Below are positions 1 through 6,071 of a DNA stretch of 21,344 bases, piece after piece. The stretch is taken from positions 1 through 21,344 of the forward strand of contig JACNHM010000458.1 of the NCBI GenBank assembly GCA_014383605.1. Direction: 5' to 3'. The translations under genes were made by a program, and so were the position numbers. Every line of letters starts with the position of its first letter. Position 1 is the stretch's first letter. Source of the DNA: Chloroflexota bacterium. Its GTDB lineage: Bacteria; Chloroflexota; Anaerolineae; UBA3071. The notes beneath the pieces were generated by a model. It saw nothing but the letters and a program-made list of their open reading frames with translations. It was not told where the DNA came from and made no database searches.

Positions 1-1343
1 GGTGTCGGCAGGTCGCCGCAGCGGTCGGCGTACTCGCCTTCGAGGGTGCAGGGCACGCCGAGTTCGTCGTAGGCGCTGACGTAGACCGTCTCGAAGAACT
101 CGTACTCGTTGACCCCGTCGCCATCCTTGTCCGGCTCCAGGTTGACCAGCCTGAGGATGTTCATCGGCTGCTCGCAGACGTGGTCTTCGGGCCGAATGTA
201 GTAGATGCCCTTGGGACCGTCGAACTTGAGGCCCTCCAGGGCCGGGATCATAGCATCACCACTGGCGTCGCCGCCGGTCTTCTCCAGCGCAGCCGCCAGG
301 GCAATGGCCGAAGCCATGCCGCCAGCGGTGAACAGGTCGGGCGGCTCGTTGTACTCCTCGAAGTGACGCTTCGTCAGCCAGTCGTTGATGGGGTTGTCGG
401 GGACGGTGTAATGGTAGACGTTGAGGCCGATCTGATCTATGGCCGAGCCGTAGATGGCGGCGAAAGAGGCATTGTCGCCGTAGCCCGTGGCCACCTGCAT
501 CTCGTCCAGCGCGCCCAGGTCGCCCAACTGCTGGAACAGGGTCACGTAGCCCGTGCCCGCCCAGGTGAGGAACAGGCAGTCCGCGCCGGAGTCCATGGCC
601 TGCTGGATGTAGGGTGTGAAGTCGGTGGTATCGAAGGGAGCGTAGATGTCCTCAATGACCTCACCGCCGTACTGGGCAACCGAGTAGGCCAGGGCCGCGC
701 CGCTGCCCTGCCCAAAGGCGTTGTCAATGCCGATGTGGGCAAAGGTCTTACCGACGTTCTCCACCAGGTACTTGGCGATGACGAGGGTGTCGTCGTAGTT
801 GGTGCGGCTGGTGCGGAAGACGTAGGGGTTGAAGTACTTGCCTGTGGTGAAGGCCGATGCTGCCGGGTCTACCATCAGGATCATCTTGTTCTCCTGGGCA
901 ACGGTGGTCAGGGCTGCTGCCACTGCCGAGCTCACCGGCCCTTGCAGGAGTTCCACGCCCTCCGACTCGATGAGCTCGCGGGCCAACTGGACGCCTTTTT
1001 CGGGATTGCCCTCGGTGTCGCGCAGGATGACCTCCACCGGGCGGTTGGCGATGATGAAGCGGCCCTCGTCGTCGGTCTTGCCGCCGGAGGCGTATTCTAT
1101 CCCCAGCAGGAAGCCCCGATGCTGCTGCTGCCCGTACAACGCCATCACCCCCGACTGCATGGACAACTGCCCGATCTTGAGCACCGGGCCGAGTTTTTCT
1201 GCTTCTTTGGTAGGCTCAGGTGCAGTAGTGGGCGGCACCGGAGTGGGTGCCGGAGTGGCGGTCGGCTCCACTTTTGTGACGCAGGCACTCAACAACATGC
1301 TCAGCAAAGCCAACACGCCCAAAAAACTGAAAAGCTTTTTCAT
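1..1343 (-). CDS. LivJ-type ABC transporter substrate-binding lipoprotein (3' end outside window)
   Basis: The product is the extracytoplasmic solute receptor of a branched-chain amino acid/amide-type (HAAT) ABC importer, family Peripla_BP_6. The ATG is preceded by a good AAGGAG Shine-Dalgarno. The protein opens with MKKLF, a hydrophobic stretch and the lipobox LLSAC (Cys21), so it should be a membrane-anchored lipoprotein. A Thr/Pro-rich linker follows (about residues 25-45). The binding domain then begins at KIGQLSMQSG, with family-like segments LLQGPVSSAV and YAPFDTTDFTPYI. At least 447 codons are open with no stop, and the gene runs off the left edge. No permease or ATPase gene is visible here; they would lie beyond position 1. 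Position behind the catabolic genes suggests it imports their substrate (inference); LivJ-like proteins also bind aromatic and short organic acids, so the ligand cannot be named. Confidence 0.88.
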   Translation of the reverse strand, partial: MKKLFSFLGVLALLSMLLSACVTKVEPTATPAPTPVPPTTAPEPTKEAEKLGPVLKIGQLSMQSGVMALYGQQQHRGFLLGIEYASGGKTDDEGRFIIANRPVEVILRDTEGNPEKGVQLARELIESEGVELLQGPVSSAVAAALTTVAQENKMILMVDPAASAFTTGKYFNPYVFRTSRTNYDDTLVIAKYLVENVGKTFAHIGIDNAFGQGSGAALAYSVAQYGGEVIEDIYAPFDTTDFTPYIQQAMDSGADCLFLTWAGTGYVTLFQQLGDLGALDEMQVATGYGDNASFAAIYGSAIDQIGLNVYHYTVPDNPINDWLTKRHFEEYNEPPDLFTAGGMASAIALAAALEKTGGDASGDAMIPALEGLKFDGPKGIYYIRPEDHVCEQPMNILRLVNLEPDKDGDGVNEYEFFETVYVSAYDELGVPCTLEGEYADRCGDLPT

Positions 1344-1380
1344 GGTTTTCTCCTTACCTTTCTTTTTTACTTGATTTGAT

Positions 1381-1404
1381 GACGGTCGGGGAAAGCCCGC
1401 CGTC
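1381..1404 (-). other. Imperfect hairpin upstream of the binding-protein gene
   Basis: GACGGTCGGG and CCCGCCGTC pair around a short GAAAG-type loop with one bulged base. It lies between the MBL-fold gene and the binding-protein gene, about 40 bases before the latter's ATG. There is no following T-run on the minus strand, so an intrinsic terminator is not well supported. An attenuator or mRNA-processing hairpin is possible. Confidence 0.35.
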
Positions 1405-1468
1405 TGACTGTCTGCCACCGGACGCCGTGTCCGCTGTGGCACGATGAGCGTATTATCTGTTCGATGGA

Positions 1469-1478
1469 CCACCTCCTT
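1469..1478 (-). promoter_or_regulatory. Orphan, near-perfect Shine-Dalgarno without a start codon
   Basis: On the minus strand this reads AAGGAGGTGG, complementary over nine bases to the usual 16S anti-SD (CACCTCCTT). It sits about 20 bases after the stop of the MBL-fold gene. Six bases after GGAGG there is ATC rather than ATG/GTG/TTG. The ATC frame stays open for 33 codons and ends just before the binding-protein gene. The GTG overlapping the SD is in frame with the binding protein, but would add 43 residues in front of an obvious signal peptide, so it is not a convincing start. Confidence 0.5.
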
Positions 1479-1497
1479 TTTAAGTTATTCGGCATTT

Positions 1498-2454
1498 TCA
1501 CTCTGACCCGAATAGCACGATGCGCGTGCCGACGGAATTAAGGGCAAAACTATCTGGCATCTGGTGCGCGAACTCGCTCTGGGCTTCAAAGCCGGTGCAG
1601 TGAGTGGGCACCACCAGCGCGGGCGACAGGGCTTTGAGCGCGCTGACCGTGGCGCCGATCTGTTCTTTGGGCATGCCGGTCAGGTGAAAGCCACCGATGA
1701 CGGCGTGCACGCGCTCCTCGCCAGTGATTGCCTGGGCCTGCTTGACGGTGTTGACGATGCCGGCGTGGGCGCAGCCGGAGATGACCACCAGGCCCTTGTT
1801 CTTGAGGTGCGCCACCAACCCCTGGTCGTCCCAAAAGTCGTCGGGCCGCCACTCGCCGTCCACTTCGGCGTAGGCCAGCGGGAAACGGCCCTCGAAAGGG
1901 GTGACGCGCTCCACCTGCCCCGTGCTGGTCAGGCCAGGGGCCAGTAGATAAGGCTCGTCGGTGACGATCACATCGGCGCCCAGTCCTTCCAAAACCTGGC
2001 GGGGCAGGAGCATGTCCAACTCGATTTTTAGACCGTTGGGAAAGATGAGCGCCCGCTTGAGAAAGGCGTCGGGGTGCAAGACCAGCGGGATTCTCTCTCC
2101 CCTGGCTTCCAGAAAAGCGCCCAGGGCGGCGAAGTGATCCGGGTGCCCGTGGCTGAGAAAGGCGCCGTCCGCGACCGCCGGCTCGAAGCCCAGGACGCGC
2201 CAGTTGTGTTGGATGCCCGCCGTGGGGAAGCCAGCGTCCATCAGAATCGCATGTTTTTCACCGTCTTGATAGATTTCAATGAGCAGCGACAGCCCGTGCC
2301 CGGCCAGCGGCGGCTCGGCTGCTTTGCCATCACGGTCCACCAGTGGAAAGCGTTTCATCGTCTCCGTGCTGGGCAACAACAGATCAGAGTAGTTGTCCAT
2401 CAGGGTGGTGATCTCGATGTGATCCACCGGTATCAGATCCATGCTTTTAGTCAT
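1498..2454 (-). CDS. MBL-fold metallo-hydrolase, COG1237 type
   Basis: This 318-residue protein belongs to the metallo-beta-lactamase superfamily, the subgroup often annotated as 7,8-dihydropterin-6-yl-methyl-4-(beta-D-ribofuranosyl)aminobenzene 5'-phosphate synthase-like (COG1237). The metal motif SHGHPDH is at residues 101-107. Further ligand candidates are His230 in GCAHAGIVNT, His257 in GGFHL and His285 in VPTHCTGFEA. GCAHAGIVNT and GGFHL are characteristic of this subgroup. The methanopterin-type function is known only for archaeal relatives, so the bacterial substrate is unknown. Its ATG overlaps the stop of the preceding chimeric ORF in an ATGA arrangement and has no strong SD of its own, suggesting translational coupling. 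It has no signal peptide and should be cytoplasmic. Confidence 0.85.
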   Translation of the reverse strand: MTKSMDLIPVDHIEITTLMDNYSDLLLPSTETMKRFPLVDRDGKAAEPPLAGHGLSLLIEIYQDGEKHAILMDAGFPTAGIQHNWRVLGFEPAVADGAFLSHGHPDHFAALGAFLEARGERIPLVLHPDAFLKRALIFPNGLKIELDMLLPRQVLEGLGADVIVTDEPYLLAPGLTSTGQVERVTPFEGRFPLAYAEVDGEWRPDDFWDDQGLVAHLKNKGLVVISGCAHAGIVNTVKQAQAITGEERVHAVIGGFHLTGMPKEQIGATVSALKALSPALVVPTHCTGFEAQSEFAHQMPDSFALNSVGTRIVLFGSE

Positions 2455-2639
2455 GGTTCGCTTCTATTGTTTGTCTGCTTGGCCAGAAAACCCAAAATCA
2501 ACGTGTTGAAGACACCCGTCCGCTCCCACAACACGGTCGGATTGTCGTCGCCGCTCAGGGCAGCGAAGCGGTTGAAATCCGTTTGGCTGAAGACCCGCTT
2601 AACGCTTTCTATTTGCCCAACTTGCACCGGGACCCTCAT
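2451..2639 (-). pseudogene. Chimeric stub: MaoC hydratase N-terminus fused to alpha/beta-hydrolase C-terminus
   Basis: The 62-codon frame has a good GGGAGG SD five bases before its ATG. Residues 1-34 resemble a MaoC/R-hydratase N-terminus (VGQIESVKRV, then FAALSGDDNP, matching FAGLIGDFNP of the MaoC gene at 2941-3369). Directly after DDNP the sequence switches to LWERTGVFNTLILGFLAKQ. That is the C-terminus of the hydrolase at 3451-4248 (LWERPGVFNSLILGFLAKH), with about 80% identical bases over roughly 60 positions. The catalytic His of the hydratase and the whole hydrolase core are missing, so neither activity is expected. The stub lies directly after the acyl-CoA synthetase remnant stop and overlaps the MBL-fold gene by four bases. 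It may persist as a small translated coupling ORF. Confidence 0.72.
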
Positions 2640-2758
2640 TCATGCCTCCCGTATCCAACCATTGTAACGCATGACGTCTTCCAGCGCAACTTTGCTTTTT
2701 GGATACCCGAACTGCTTGCGCAACCCTCGCTTCAGCACCTTACAGCCAGCCGTCAGTT
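2640..2758 (-). pseudogene. C-terminal remnant of an acyl-CoA synthetase
   Basis: On the minus strand the frame reads LTAGCKVLKRGLRKQF, then about 23 unrelated codons, then TGA at 2642-2640. The first part matches the end of acyl-CoA synthetases, including SAAGKILKRDLREQF of the gene at 6067-7617; the underlying bases are also visibly similar. The Lys of GK is kept (here CK). Immediately upstream, another frame reads GAILNTLN then TGA then RLA, like the N-domain motif GAI..LNWRLA with the Trp codon changed to a stop. That second match is short and could be chance. The remnant abuts the chimeric stub with no gap. Confidence 0.55.
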
Positions 2759-2792
2759 GAGGGTGTTGAGGATGGCGCCCATGTTCTCCTCC

Positions 2793-2892
2793 AGTCTCAG
2801 TGGATCCAAAATTGCTCTGAGGGGATTGCCAAATCCCCGCTTTTGGCCTGGATCTGACGATCCAGGCCGAGCAAATTGGATCTACTGAGTCT
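2793..2892. repeat. Compound palindromic element: long imperfect inverted repeat enclosing two perfect hairpins
   Basis: The outer arms are 2793-2817 and 2869-2892 (about 21 of 24 paired, one gap). Between them lie GGGGATT-GCCA-AATCCCC (2821-2838) and GGCCTGGATC-TGAC-GATCCAGGCC (2845-2868), both perfect stems with four-base loops. The result is a cloverleaf-like fold of about 100 bases on either strand. No transposase is nearby. It could be a REP/MITE-like element or a strong RNA-processing structure between the MaoC gene and the remnants. Confidence 0.65.
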
Positions 2893-2896
2893 CTCA

Positions 2897-2937
2897 GTCA
2901 AACGTCATGCGTCAAGCGTCATACTCTTGCGTTTGAC
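2897..2937. repeat. Heptamer array GTCAWRC x4 with inverted copy, abutting the maoC stop
   Basis: Four tandem heptamers GTCAAAC, GTCATGC, GTCAAGC, GTCATAC occupy 2897-2924. GTTTGAC (2931-2937), the exact reverse complement of the first unit, follows. The array begins within four bases after the stop codon of the MaoC gene as transcribed on the minus strand. Confidence 0.8.
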
Positions 2938-2940
2938 GTT

Positions 2941-3369
2941 TTACTCTCCAGGTCGGTCCACCAGCAGCACAGCTTTTCCAGTAACAACCTGCTTCTCATC
3001 CTGGTTGTAACAATCCGTCTTGAGGGTGATGATGCGCTTATCAAGCTGCCACGAGACTACCTCAACTACGGCGGTGATGGTGTCGCCGATGAAAACCGGC
3101 GCCAGGAACTCGATCTGCTGGCTGAGGTAGATGGAACCGGGGCCGGGCAGCTTGTTGCCCAGCGCGGCCGAGATCAGCCCGCCCGTGAACATGCCGTGGG
3201 CCACCCGGCGACCGAAACGGCTCTGGCGGGCGTATTCGGCATCCACGTGGATGGGATTGAAGTCGCCGATCAGCCCGGCAAAGGTGGTCACGTCGGCCTC
3301 GGTGACCGTCTTGGAAAAACTGGCCCGCTCACCAATGCGGAAGTCGTTGCGAATGGAAACATCAGCCAT
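2941..3369 (-). CDS. MaoC-like (R)-specific enoyl-CoA hydratase
   Basis: The 142-residue single hot-dog-fold protein matches the hydratase-2 family (PhaJ/MaoC). The signature LIGDFNPIHVDAEYA places the catalytic Asp at 36 and His at 41, close to Asp31/His36 of Aeromonas PhaJ. HGMFTGGLISAALG and IEFLAPVFIGDTI are the other usual family segments. It should hydrate trans-2-enoyl-CoA to (R)-3-hydroxyacyl-CoA in the cytoplasm. The ATG has GGAG eight bases upstream. Together with the thiolase, ligases and SDR it fits a beta-oxidation-like or PHA-precursor role; the PHA synthase remnant upstream makes the second idea worth noting. Single-domain MaoC proteins can also act on aromatic or steroid side-chain intermediates. 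Confidence 0.88.
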   Translation of the reverse strand: MADVSIRNDFRIGERASFSKTVTEADVTTFAGLIGDFNPIHVDAEYARQSRFGRRVAHGMFTGGLISAALGNKLPGPGSIYLSQQIEFLAPVFIGDTITAVVEVVSWQLDKRIITLKTDCYNQDEKQVVTGKAVLLVDRPGE

Positions 3370-3386
3370 CGGTCAATCTCCATCAT

Positions 3387-3453
3387 TAGTGATCAGTGGA
3401 CAGTGGTCACTGGTCCGCTGGTCGCGGGTCTAACCACTGTTCACCGATCACTA
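3387..3453. repeat. Inverted heptamer array (CAGTGGW family) between maoC and hydrolase
   Basis: Left arm 3387-3406 and right arm 3434-3453 are inverted repeats matching at 18 of 20 positions, separated by 27 bases. The left side is built of heptamers CAGTGGA, CAGTGGT, CACTGGT. The right arm contains the TAG stop codon (3451-3453) of the upstream hydrolase. The same unit family recurs at 8753-8842. Confidence 0.8.
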
Positions 3454-4248
3454 CCCACTATGTTTGGCCAGGAAGCCCAAGATCAGCGAGTTGAAGACGC
3501 CCGGCCTCTCCCACAGCGCGGCGTGACCGGCGTGCGGCACGATGGCGTACTCGGCGTGGGGGATCTGGCGGGCGATGATCTCGGAATACTTGCGCGGTTT
3601 GATGAGATCATCCTCGCCCACAACGATCAGGGTCGGCGCCGCGATCTTGTGCAGGTCGGCGGTGACGTCCAGTTGACAGAAGCTGTGCAGCAACTCCAGA
3701 AAGGCGTCGAAATCCAGCGTCTTGTATCGCTCCCGCGCCGTGTCCAGGGCAGCCTGGTTGGCGGCGATCCAGGCTTCGGAGAAGGTCAACGGATAGACGA
3801 CCTGAAAGAGCATGTCCGGATCATGCGCTCGTGCGGCGGCGGCCCAGGTGTCTATCATGCCCTTGAGCAGTGGGTCCACCTGGCTCACTGCCGACGTCAC
3901 GATGAGTCTGCGCGTCCTTTTCGGATATTTGAGGGCAAAGACCATGCTGATCTCGGCCCCGTAGGATGTGCCGCCGATGTGGGCACTCTCGATGGACAGG
4001 ACGTCCAGCAGCGCGGCCAGATCGTCGGCGTGCATCTCCATGGAATAGGGCCCCGGTGGATGATCCGACTGCCACATGCCCCGGCAGTCGTAGAGCAACA
4101 GCCGATAGTGCTGCGACAACACCGGCGTCTGGAAGGCCCAACTAGCGGTACTCATCAGCACGCCGTTGGAGAGCACCAGCACGTCGGCGTCTTCCGGCCC
4201 GTGCAGCTCATAGTAAATCTGAATTCCATTGGCTTCGATCTCAGGCAT
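3451..4248 (-). CDS. Alpha/beta hydrolase, 3-oxoadipate enol-lactonase-like
   Basis: The product is 265 residues from the ATG at 4248, which has GGAGGG a few bases upstream. A longer frame exists, but its extra 37 codons are translated repeat DNA, so I reject them. The fold is visible as NGVLM (oxyanion region), LLYDCRGMWQSD, nucleophile elbow GTSYG (Ser95), GEDDLIKP (Asp214) and HAGHAALWERPG (His242). The pattern resembles PcaD-like lactonases and C-C hydrolases; the substrate is unknown. Its last residues and stop (SG then TAG) come from the repeat array at 3387-3453. The C-terminal segment LWERPGVFNSLILGFLAK also appears in the chimeric stub at 2451-2639. Confidence 0.85.
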   Translation of the reverse strand: MPEIEANGIQIYYELHGPEDADVLVLSNGVLMSTASWAFQTPVLSQHYRLLLYDCRGMWQSDHPPGPYSMEMHADDLAALLDVLSIESAHIGGTSYGAEISMVFALKYPKRTRRLIVTSAVSQVDPLLKGMIDTWAAAARAHDPDMLFQVVYPLTFSEAWIAANQAALDTARERYKTLDFDAFLELLHSFCQLDVTADLHKIAAPTLIVVGEDDLIKPRKYSEIIARQIPHAEYAIVPHAGHAALWERPGVFNSLILGFLAKHSG

Positions 4249-4263
4249 AATCCCTCCGGGGGT

Positions 4264-4303
4264 GGATATTGGGCAATCCCCAATACCCAATATCCAGTAC
4301 CTA
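4264..4303. repeat. Heptamer array TATTGGG and hairpin between DUF35 gene and hydrolase
   Basis: As transcribed (minus), units TACTGGA, TATTGGG, TATTGGG run directly on from the TAG stop (4303-4301) of the DUF35 gene. Arms 4263-4273 and 4286-4296 are a perfect 11-bp inverted repeat with a 12-base loop. The hairpin ends before the hydrolase SD and could influence its translation or act as an mRNA-processing site. Confidence 0.75.
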
Positions 4304-4717
4304 ATCCCTCTCAAACGCCAGGTACGTGCGCTTCTTCTCTCCCTCGCCCCGCTGGACAAAGACGACCCGCAGCGGCGTGCCGATGGTTATCTGCTCCGGC
4401 TGCATCGGGTCTACGCCCAGGATCTGGGCACTGATGGCCGGCCCCTCCTCCAACTGCACGATGCCGGTGCAGTAAGGGTTATCGCGGCCGTAGCCAGCCT
4501 CGATCATGGCCGTGGGCGCGATGTGGATCGTGGTGAAGGCTATGAGCTTGCCTTTTCCACTCATCTCTTCCCATGCCATCTCCCCGCCATGGCAGACAGG
4601 ACAGAGCGCACGCGGCGGCAGGTGCCGCGCCCCGCACGACTGGCAGCGAGAGCCCATGAGTCTGTTTTCGCCCAGGAACTCATAGAACGACGGCCCCGTG
4701 AAGTCTCTATCACTCAT
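4301..4717 (-). CDS. DUF35 (zinc-ribbon plus OB-fold) thiolase partner protein
   Basis: The 138-residue protein starts with a rubredoxin-like zinc ribbon, Cys25-X2-Cys28 and Cys39-X2-Cys42, followed by an OB-fold (about residues 50-138) with GKGKLIAFTTIH and PYCTGIVQLEEGPAISAQILG. This is the DUF35/ChsH2-like family. Known members form complexes with SCP2-type thiolases, aldolases or HMG-CoA synthase and help position acyl-CoA. The thiolase gene lies 21 bases upstream, consistent with a subunit pair. The first codons (MSDRD) and the preceding spacer lie in a GATAGA hexamer array, so the repeat contributes to the N-terminus. The substrate is not readable from sequence. Confidence 0.87.
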   Translation of the reverse strand: MSDRDFTGPSFYEFLGENRLMGSRCQSCGARHLPPRALCPVCHGGEMAWEEMSGKGKLIAFTTIHIAPTAMIEAGYGRDNPYCTGIVQLEEGPAISAQILGVDPMQPEQITIGTPLRVVFVQRGEGEKKRTYLAFERD

Positions 4718-4743
4718 CTCTATTTCTTCTCTCTATCTCTATC
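4704..4743. repeat. Hexamer array GATAGA spanning thiolase stop and DUF35 start
   Basis: On the minus strand two exact GATAGA units (4743-4732) include the TAG stop of the thiolase (4741-4739). Degenerate GAGAGA/AATAGA units follow, and another GATAGA lies inside the DUF35 gene (4711-4706). The same unit occurs at 13881-13905. Confidence 0.7.
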
Positions 4744-6001
4744 GGCGCTCGTAGATGTGCACAACACACGTCTGCCCCGTGCCGCCGACGTTGTGGGTCA
4801 GCGCCAGGTTGACGTCGCCGGGCACCTGGCGCGCACCGGCGCGGCCCCGCATCTGCTTCCAGACTTCGACCACCTGTCCCGCGCCGGAAGCGCCCACCGG
4901 ATGGCCCTTGGATTTAAGCCCGCCGGAGGTGTTGACGGGACGCGGCCCGCTGCGGGCCGTCAACCCTTCCTCGGCGGCCTTGCGACCCTCGCCGGGCGGG
5001 AAGAAGCCCAGGTCTTCGGTGGCGATGACCTCGGCGATGGTGAAGCAGTCGTGCACCTCGGCCACCTTGATGTCGGCGGGCGTCACGCCGGCCATCTCGT
5101 AAGCCTGCTGGCCGGCCAGCCGCGCCGCGCGCAGCGTGGTCAGATCAGGCCGGTCGTGCAGGGCCACGTCGCTGGCCTGGCCGGAGCCGATGACATAGAG
5201 AGGATCGTCGGTGAATGATGTGGCCAGCTCTTCGCTCACCAGCAGCAGGGCCGCTGCTCCGTCAGAGATAGGCGAGCAGTCGAACAAGCGCATGGGCCAG
5301 GCGATGATCGGGTTGGCGCGGTCGTCGTGGAGGAAGTCCATCTCGTCAGCCCAGGCGGGGAGGGGCCGCCCTTTGGCCTTGGCGCGGGCGACCTTGCTTT
5401 CCATGATCTGGCGGATGGTGGCGCCGAACTGAGCCTTCTCGTTGAGCGCGCCGTTCTCGTGGTTCTTGATGCCCACGCGCATGAACGTTTCCGGCGTAGC
5501 GCCGTAGCGGGCCATGTAGGCCGTGGCCATGGCGGCGTAGAAGCCAGGGAAGGTAAAACCGGCGGGGATCTCGTAGAGCACGTCGCCGGCGGTGGCCAGC
5601 GTGTCGGTGACCCGCTCGGTGGGCAGGTTGGTCATCTTCTCGATGCCGCCCACGAGAACGACGTCGTACAGGCCGGAGGCCACAGCGATGAGCCCCTGAC
5701 GCAGGGCCACGCCGCTGCTGGCGCAGGCGTCTTCCACGCGGGTGGCCGGGCGCGGCGCCAGCCCCACCCAGTCGGCCATGATGGGGGCCGTGTGTCCCTG
5801 CCCCTCGAACAGATCGCTGGAGTAGTTGCCGATATACAGCGCCTCGATGTCCTTGGGGTCGAGCCCTTTGTCCACGGACGAGCGCATCTCCTGAAAGGCT
5901 TCGACGAACAGGTCGCGCGTCGCCTTCTCCGGAAAACTGCCGAACTTGCTCATCCCGGCGCCGACGACGGCGACGCCGCGGCCGAGTTTGCGTGTGGTCG
6001 T
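4739..6001 (-). CDS. SCP2-type thiolase (acetyl-CoA C-acyltransferase family), apparent ACG start
   Basis: The product is a thiolase of the SCP2/SCPx class, forming or cleaving 3-oxoacyl-CoA. Numbered from the ACG at 6001 it has 420 residues. The nucleophilic Cys93 lies in VEDACASSG; later motifs are VHDCFTIAE, SKGHPVGASG (catalytic His) and the C-terminal NVGGTGQTC. The first ATG (5953) is too late. The codons before it read RGVAVVGAGMSKFG, the usual thiolase N-terminus, and that ATG lacks an SD. The in-frame TAA at 6007-6005 leaves only AAA and ACG, and GGGGAG lies seven bases before ACG. Either initiation is at ACG or an ATG was mutated or misread. The gene lies just downstream of acyl-CoA synthetase 1 and just upstream of its DUF35 partner. 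Confidence 0.88.
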   Translation of the reverse strand, partial: TTTRKLGRGVAVVGAGMSKFGSFPEKATRDLFVEAFQEMRSSVDKGLDPKDIEALYIGNYSSDLFEGQGHTAPIMADWVGLAPRPATRVEDACASSGVALRQGLIAVASGLYDVVLVGGIEKMTNLPTERVTDTLATAGDVLYEIPAGFTFPGFYAAMATAYMARYGATPETFMRVGIKNHENGALNEKAQFGATIRQIMESKVARAKAKGRPLPAWADEMDFLHDDRANPIIAWPMRLFDCSPISDGAAALLLVSEELATSFTDDPLYVIGSGQASDVALHDRPDLTTLRAARLAGQQAYEMAGVTPADIKVAEVHDCFTIAEVIATEDLGFFPPGEGRKAAEEGLTARSGPRPVNTSGGLKSKGHPVGASGAGQVVEVWKQMRGRAGARQVPGDVNLALTHNVGGTGQTCVVHIYERR

Positions 6002-6047
6002 TTTTTATCTCCCCAAGTGGTACATTGGAGCTGTTCCCCCGATTCCC

Positions 6048-6071
6048 AATCTACCAATTTACCAATCTACC
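6048..6071. repeat. Octamer array (AATCTACC)x3 at the end of acyl-CoA synthetase 1
   Basis: Three tandem octamers AATCTACC, AATTTACC, AATCTACC on the plus strand; on the coding strand they read GGTAGATT. The TAG of the gene-proximal unit (6069-6067) is the stop codon of acyl-CoA synthetase 1. The same octamer flanks the other end of that gene at 7634-7673. Confidence 0.82.

Noticed and set aside
4249..4359. N-terminal extension of the hydrolase upstream of 4248
   Set aside because: The extra 37 codons are translated repeat/hairpin DNA and overlap the DUF35 gene. The ATG at 4248 has a good SD and gives normal family length.
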